Below are positions 52,680 to 55,851 of a DNA stretch of 55,851 nucleotides, piece after piece. This stretch comes from Bacteroidota bacterium (GTDB taxonomy: Bacteria > Bacteroidota > Bacteroidia > Bacteroidales > GCA-2748055). The translations under genes were made by a program, and so were the position numbers. Positions within the stretch are counted from its first letter, which is position 1. Every line of letters begins with the position of its first letter. Where the stretch lies: the NCBI GenBank assembly GCA_024640885.1, contig JAHEEC010000018.1:1-55851 (forward strand). The letters are read 5' to 3'. The notes beneath the pieces were generated by a model. That model was not told the DNA's origin, did no database searches, and was given only the letters and a program-made list of their open reading frames with translations.

Positions 52680-53360
52680 ATGGATGAGGCAACCCATAAA
52701 AAAAACTTTAAACCGATCAATATCAGGGACTTATTTAACGAAAAAAATCCCGCCCTTGCCCGGTGGATCCCCGGCTTTGTCTATCGGTGGCTCAGCCGGA
52801 TCCTGCGCATTGACTTTTTTAATGATTCCATCCTCTACCGCCACGGATATAAAAAGGATGTGGAGTTTGCCCGTGCTTCCATTGAAGCGCTCAATGTGAC
52901 GCTGGATGTGGTGGGCAGCGAAAAACTGCCCCCGGAAGGCCGGTTTATCTTTGCTGCCAATCATCCACTGGGGGGATTTGACGGGATGATGATCATCAGT
53001 GAGCTCTGCCGGCACTACAGCCACCTGAAGGTGCTGGTGAACGACATCCTGATGAATGTGAAAAATATGGACGGGATCTTTGTTCCCATCAATAAGCATG
53101 GCACCCAGGCCAAGGAGAACCTCAGGAAGTTCATGGGGATCAAGACCAATCTGGAGATGTTCTTTCTTCCAAATGAGTCTTACAAACACCGCAACAAACA
53201 CTTTGTGATCACATTCGGAAAACCCATCCCCTATCAAACCTTTGACCATCGGTTCACGCCCCATGAATGGGCACAACTTGTAAAGGACCACACATATCTG
53301 ATTGCCGGTGATCCTCAGCGGAAGTTCAGTTACCTGAAACCTCAAACCAATTCCAAATGA
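52680..53360 (+). CDS. glsA: PlsC-like acyltransferase, probable O-acyltransferase of glycine/ornithine-type lipids
   Basis: The 226-residue product is a lysophospholipid-type acyltransferase domain. The catalytic block reads A-A-N-H-P-L-G-G-F-D-G, with H95 and D101, so five residues separate His and Asp where the classical motif has four. A later block G-I-F-V-P-I-N-K-H-G and F-F-L-P-N-E-S-Y resemble blocks II and III. No membrane helix is evident. It overlaps the following GNAT-type gene by four bases (ATGA). The pairing of an O-acyltransferase with an OlsB-like N-acyltransferase matches glsA/glsB of Bacteroides thetaiotaomicron, which make glycine lipids. The enzyme class is fairly sure; the lipid product is inferred from the pair. 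Confidence 0.7.
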   Translation: MDEATHKKNFKPINIRDLFNEKNPALARWIPGFVYRWLSRILRIDFFNDSILYRHGYKKDVEFARASIEALNVTLDVVGSEKLPPEGRFIFAANHPLGGFDGMMIISELCRHYSHLKVLVNDILMNVKNMDGIFVPINKHGTQAKENLRKFMGIKTNLEMFFLPNESYKHRNKHFVITFGKPIPYQTFDHRFTPHEWAQLVKDHTYLIAGDPQRKFSYLKPQTNSK

Positions 53361-54376
53361 CAATGAAAGATATCATACCCGCGGTCCCCCTTGAAGTACT
53401 TCAGGAAGAACTTTCCCGGGATAAATTCATTCGCAAGACAAACAAAGCCGGAAACAGAATCTACATTGTCAATGCGGAAAATTCTCCCAATGTCATGCGC
53501 GAAATAGGAAGATTGAGGGAACTTTCGTTCCGCAATGCCGGCGGGGGGACCGGATTGGAATGTGACCTGGATGAATACGACACCGGGGAGGCTGCCTACC
53601 AACAACTTGTGGTATGGGATCCCGATGAAAAGACCATCCTCGGGGGGTACCGGTTTCATATCTGCGACTCCAGCAAATGCTTCAAGGACGGAAAGGTCCG
53701 GCTGGCCACTGCAAAACTGTTCAATTTTTCGGAACCTTTTATCAGGGATTACCTTCCACATATGATTGAACTTGGACGCTCTTTCGTGCAACCCAAATAC
53801 CAGTCCACAGCCCTGAGAAGAAAGGGCATCTATGCACTGGATAACCTCTGGGACGGATTGGGAACCCTGGTCCTGGATTATCCGGATAAAAAATTTATGT
53901 TCGGGAAAGTCACCATGTACCTCCATTATCACCAGATGGCCCGGGATATGATCCTCTTCTTTTTGAACAAGCATTTTCCTGACAGAGAGGGTCTTGTGGT
54001 CCCACTGGAACCCCTGAAGATGGCCACGGACCGCGCCAAGCTGACAGCCATTTTTACCGGGCAGGATTACCAGGAGGATTACAAGATCCTCTCCAGGGAG
54101 GTGAGGGCCTGCGGGGAGAACATTCCGCCCCTGATCAATGCCTATATGAACCTTTCACCCTCCATGAAAACCTTCGGTACCGTACTGAACCGGACTTTCG
54201 GGGATGTGGAGGAGACCGGCATCATGATCACCATCAATGACCTTTACAAAGCGAAAGTGGAACGGCACGTGATGAATTATGTCCCCAAAGGAATGCAGAA
54301 GATCAAAAGCCTGAGGAGAAGAGCCCGGAAGATCCAAAGGCTCGTGAGCAGGTTCAATTTCAATAAGCGTTCATAG
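53357..54376 (+). CDS. glsB: OlsB/GlsB-like GNAT-fold N-acyltransferase
   Basis: The 339-residue protein belongs to the OlsB-like group of GNAT acyltransferases: R-E-L-S-F-R-N-A-G near residue 54, the acidic D-L-D-E-Y-D-T block, G-G-Y-R-F near 97, and M-I-E-L-G-R-S-F-V-Q-P-K-Y near 138. OlsB acylates ornithine with a 3-hydroxy fatty acid; the Bacteroides relative GlsB acylates glycine to give commendamide-type lipids. The C-terminal third (about 200-339) is longer than in OlsB and ends in a strongly basic helix (R-R-R-A-R-K-I-Q-R) that could bind the membrane surface. An ATG two codons into the frame is also possible. It is translated with the preceding acyltransferase. Confidence 0.75.
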   Translation: MTMKDIIPAVPLEVLQEELSRDKFIRKTNKAGNRIYIVNAENSPNVMREIGRLRELSFRNAGGGTGLECDLDEYDTGEAAYQQLVVWDPDEKTILGGYRFHICDSSKCFKDGKVRLATAKLFNFSEPFIRDYLPHMIELGRSFVQPKYQSTALRRKGIYALDNLWDGLGTLVLDYPDKKFMFGKVTMYLHYHQMARDMILFFLNKHFPDREGLVVPLEPLKMATDRAKLTAIFTGQDYQEDYKILSREVRACGENIPPLINAYMNLSPSMKTFGTVLNRTFGDVEETGIMITINDLYKAKVERHVMNYVPKGMQKIKSLRRRARKIQRLVSRFNFNKRS

Positions 54377-54397
54377 CAGGCCCGTGGAGCCAGGGAT

Positions 54398-55851
54398 CTA
54401 ATAGGCACGGGCCTTGACCCCGTGGATGTAGTTGAGGAATGAGGTGCTGACCACCTTGTTGCCTCCCGGTGTGGGATAATCACCTGTAAAATACCAGTCC
54501 CCGAGATCATCCGGAACCGCCTTATGGAGGTTCTCAATGGTCTGGTATACAACCTTCACCTCCGCCTTCACATCCTTATCGGTAATCATCTGTGCAATTT
54601 TATCACTCACCTGCTCGGGTGTAAAGGGCTTGTAGATGTCCTTCACATAGTTGACATACTCCTCCTTGGGATAATCCTTCTGCATGTTGCATTTCTTATA
54701 GACCTCATTGATCACATGCTCCATCTCGTTCTCCTTCAGGAGGGCGATGGCGGCCTGGAAAGCAATAAAATCCCCCAGCCTGGCCATGTCAATCCCATAG
54801 CAGTCAGGATACCTGATCTGTGGCGATGAGGAGACCACCACGATCCTCTTGGGGCCAAGCCGGTCCAGTATCTTGATAATGCTCTGCTTCAGGGTGGTAC
54901 CCCGCACAATGCTGTCATCAATCACCACCAGGTTATCCACCCCCCTGCGGATGGTCCCGTAGGTGATATCGTATACATGACTCACCAGGTCCTTTCTGCC
55001 CTTGTCCTGGGAGATAAAAGTTCTGAGCTTCAAATCCTTGATGGCCACCTTTTCGATGCGCACACGCTCCGACATGATCTTCAGCACCTCATCATGGCTG
55101 CAGCTCCCTTCAAATTGCTGCAGTTTTTCCCACTTTTGCCGGACCATGTGGTCCTCCACTCCTTTAATCATTCCGTAAAATGCCGACTCTGCAGTGTTGG
55201 GGATAAAGGAGAAAACCGTTTCATCCACCTCCCCGTCGATGGCATTGATTGTATCCTCGACCAGCAATTCACCCAGTTTTTTTCGCTCCTTGTAAATCTC
55301 CCGGTCACTTCCCCTTGAGAAATAGATCCTTTCAAATGAGCATGATTTCTTTACCTCGGGATCCCGGATCCGGTCAACCGATATTTTCCCGGATTTTTTC
55401 ACCACCAGCGCATGGCCGGGTGGGATCTCCCGGATGCTGTCAAACCCCACGTTCATGGCAGTCTGGATGGCTGGCCGTTCGGAAGTGACGATCACAACCT
55501 CGTCGTCATGGTAATAGAAGGCAGGCCTGATCCCCCATGGATCACGCATGGCAAACAGGTCCCCGTGCCCCATCATTCCCGCCACGGTATACCCCCCGTC
55601 CCATCGCTTGCTTGCCCCTTCAAGGATCCTGGCCACATTGAGCCGCTCCCCGATCTGATCGGTTATATCCTGGTTGGTGTAACCCTCTGATTTGCATTGA
55701 TCAAAGAGCCTCTGGTTCTCGTTATCAAGAAAGTGACCTATCTTTTCAAGCATGGTCACCGTATCGGAATACTCCTTGGGATACTGGCCAAGTTCAACCA
55801 GGATATCGAACAGTTCATCCACATTGGTAAGGTTGAAATTCCCGGCCATGA
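54398..55851 (-). CDS. purF: PurF-type amidophosphoribosyltransferase, 5' end cut by window edge
   Basis: The frame stays open to the right edge, so the Met codon at 55849 is not a proven start. The N-terminal Cys and first glutaminase strands expected of PurF are missing and should lie beyond the window. Visible parts are the end of the Ntn glutaminase domain (R-D-P-W-G-I-R-P-A and T-S-E-R-P-A-I) and the phosphoribosyltransferase domain with the PRPP loop V-V-I-D-D-S-I-V-R-G-T-T. At least 483 residues remain after that Met, so the whole protein is longer than E. coli PurF (505), as in the long Bacteroidales form. It makes phosphoribosylamine, the first step of purine synthesis. It converges on the GNAT gene with a 21-base gap. 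Confidence 0.88.
   Translation of the reverse strand, partial: MAGNFNLTNVDELFDILVELGQYPKEYSDTVTMLEKIGHFLDNENQRLFDQCKSEGYTNQDITDQIGERLNVARILEGASKRWDGGYTVAGMMGHGDLFAMRDPWGIRPAFYYHDDEVVIVTSERPAIQTAMNVGFDSIREIPPGHALVVKKSGKISVDRIRDPEVKKSCSFERIYFSRGSDREIYKERKKLGELLVEDTINAIDGEVDETVFSFIPNTAESAFYGMIKGVEDHMVRQKWEKLQQFEGSCSHDEVLKIMSERVRIEKVAIKDLKLRTFISQDKGRKDLVSHVYDITYGTIRRGVDNLVVIDDSIVRGTTLKQSIIKILDRLGPKRIVVVSSSPQIRYPDCYGIDMARLGDFIAFQAAIALLKENEMEHVINEVYKKCNMQKDYPKEEYVNYVKDIYKPFTPEQVSDKIAQMITDKDVKAEVKVVYQTIENLHKAVPDDLGDWYFTGDYPTPGGNKVVSTSFLNYIHGVKARAY

Noticed and set aside
52731..53974. Two minus-strand frames of 210 codons each opposite the acyltransferase pair.
   Set aside because: They are antisense to two genes with clear acyltransferase motifs and show no signal or domain of their own.
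54378..54414. A perfect nine-base inverted repeat (AGGCCCGTG and CACGGGCCT) between the converging GNAT and purF genes, considered as a terminator.
   Set aside because: The loop is 19 bases, there is no T-run on either strand, and one arm lies in the purF coding end.
1..55851. CRISPR arrays, insertion sequences, rRNA or intact tRNA genes, and a replication origin.
   Set aside because: Both strands were read for regular spaced repeats, transposase motifs, rRNA-like segments and cloverleaf patterns; none was seen apart from the doubtful fragment near 15970.

Overview
The window reads as chromosomal DNA of a member of the Bacteroidota, probably an order close to Bacteroidales or Marinilabiliales. 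Support: a division and cell-wall cluster in the gene order usual for this phylum, an FtsZ with a long tail after its conserved C-terminal peptide ending HDNVD, an lptC / small membrane protein / CNNM / SurA-N-type PPIase run, DUF5916 and YaiO-type outer-membrane barrels, almost no Shine-Dalgarno sequences, and six exact matches to the Bacteroidota -7 element TAnnTTTG in front of genes. I see no rRNA, intact tRNA, insertion sequence or CRISPR array. Genes are packed tightly and no gap without a gene exceeds about 225 bases.

Left region (1-10.9 kb). A minus-strand run reads Gfo/Idh oxidoreductase, sugar porter, GH16 glucanase lipoprotein with a CBM6-like domain, then a very large GH94-like phosphorylase that runs off the left edge. 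Together these look like a small beta-1,3-glucan (laminarin-type) utilisation locus without SusC/SusD. Divergent from it are a beta-propeller lipoprotein and a DUF5916 barrel protein. Next (10.9-17.5 kb) come two tandem, very similar FtsX/MacB-type permeases without an ATPase, and a secreted aldo/keto reductase with a C-terminal fibronectin-III-like domain.

Middle (17.5-25.9 kb). A four-gene minus-strand operon (CheY-like receiver, YaiO-type TPR/outer-membrane barrel, membrane-anchored HEAT-repeat protein, processive GT2 synthase) looks like an exopolysaccharide synthesis and export module, and is the best candidate here for an undescribed system. Aspartate kinase follows, then a divergent glycerate kinase / LarA-type racemase pair with a palindrome between them.

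Right half. On the plus strand from 26 to 37.1 kb: mfd-coaX-outer membrane barrel-TPR protein, a terminator, then lptC-small membrane protein-CNNM-PPIase, and a second terminator with nearly the same stem. From 52.5 down to 37.2 kb on the minus strand lies the complete dcw cluster mraZ-rsmH-ftsL-ftsI-murE-mraY-murD-ftsW-murG-murC-ftsQ-ftsA-ftsZ, with five 10-bp-phased AAAGTG-type boxes ahead of mraZ that look like the MraZ operator. Divergent from mraZ is an acyltransferase/GNAT pair resembling the GlsA/GlsB (OlsA/OlsB-like) aminolipid synthases. The window ends inside a PurF-type amidophosphoribosyltransferase that is cut at its N-terminus.
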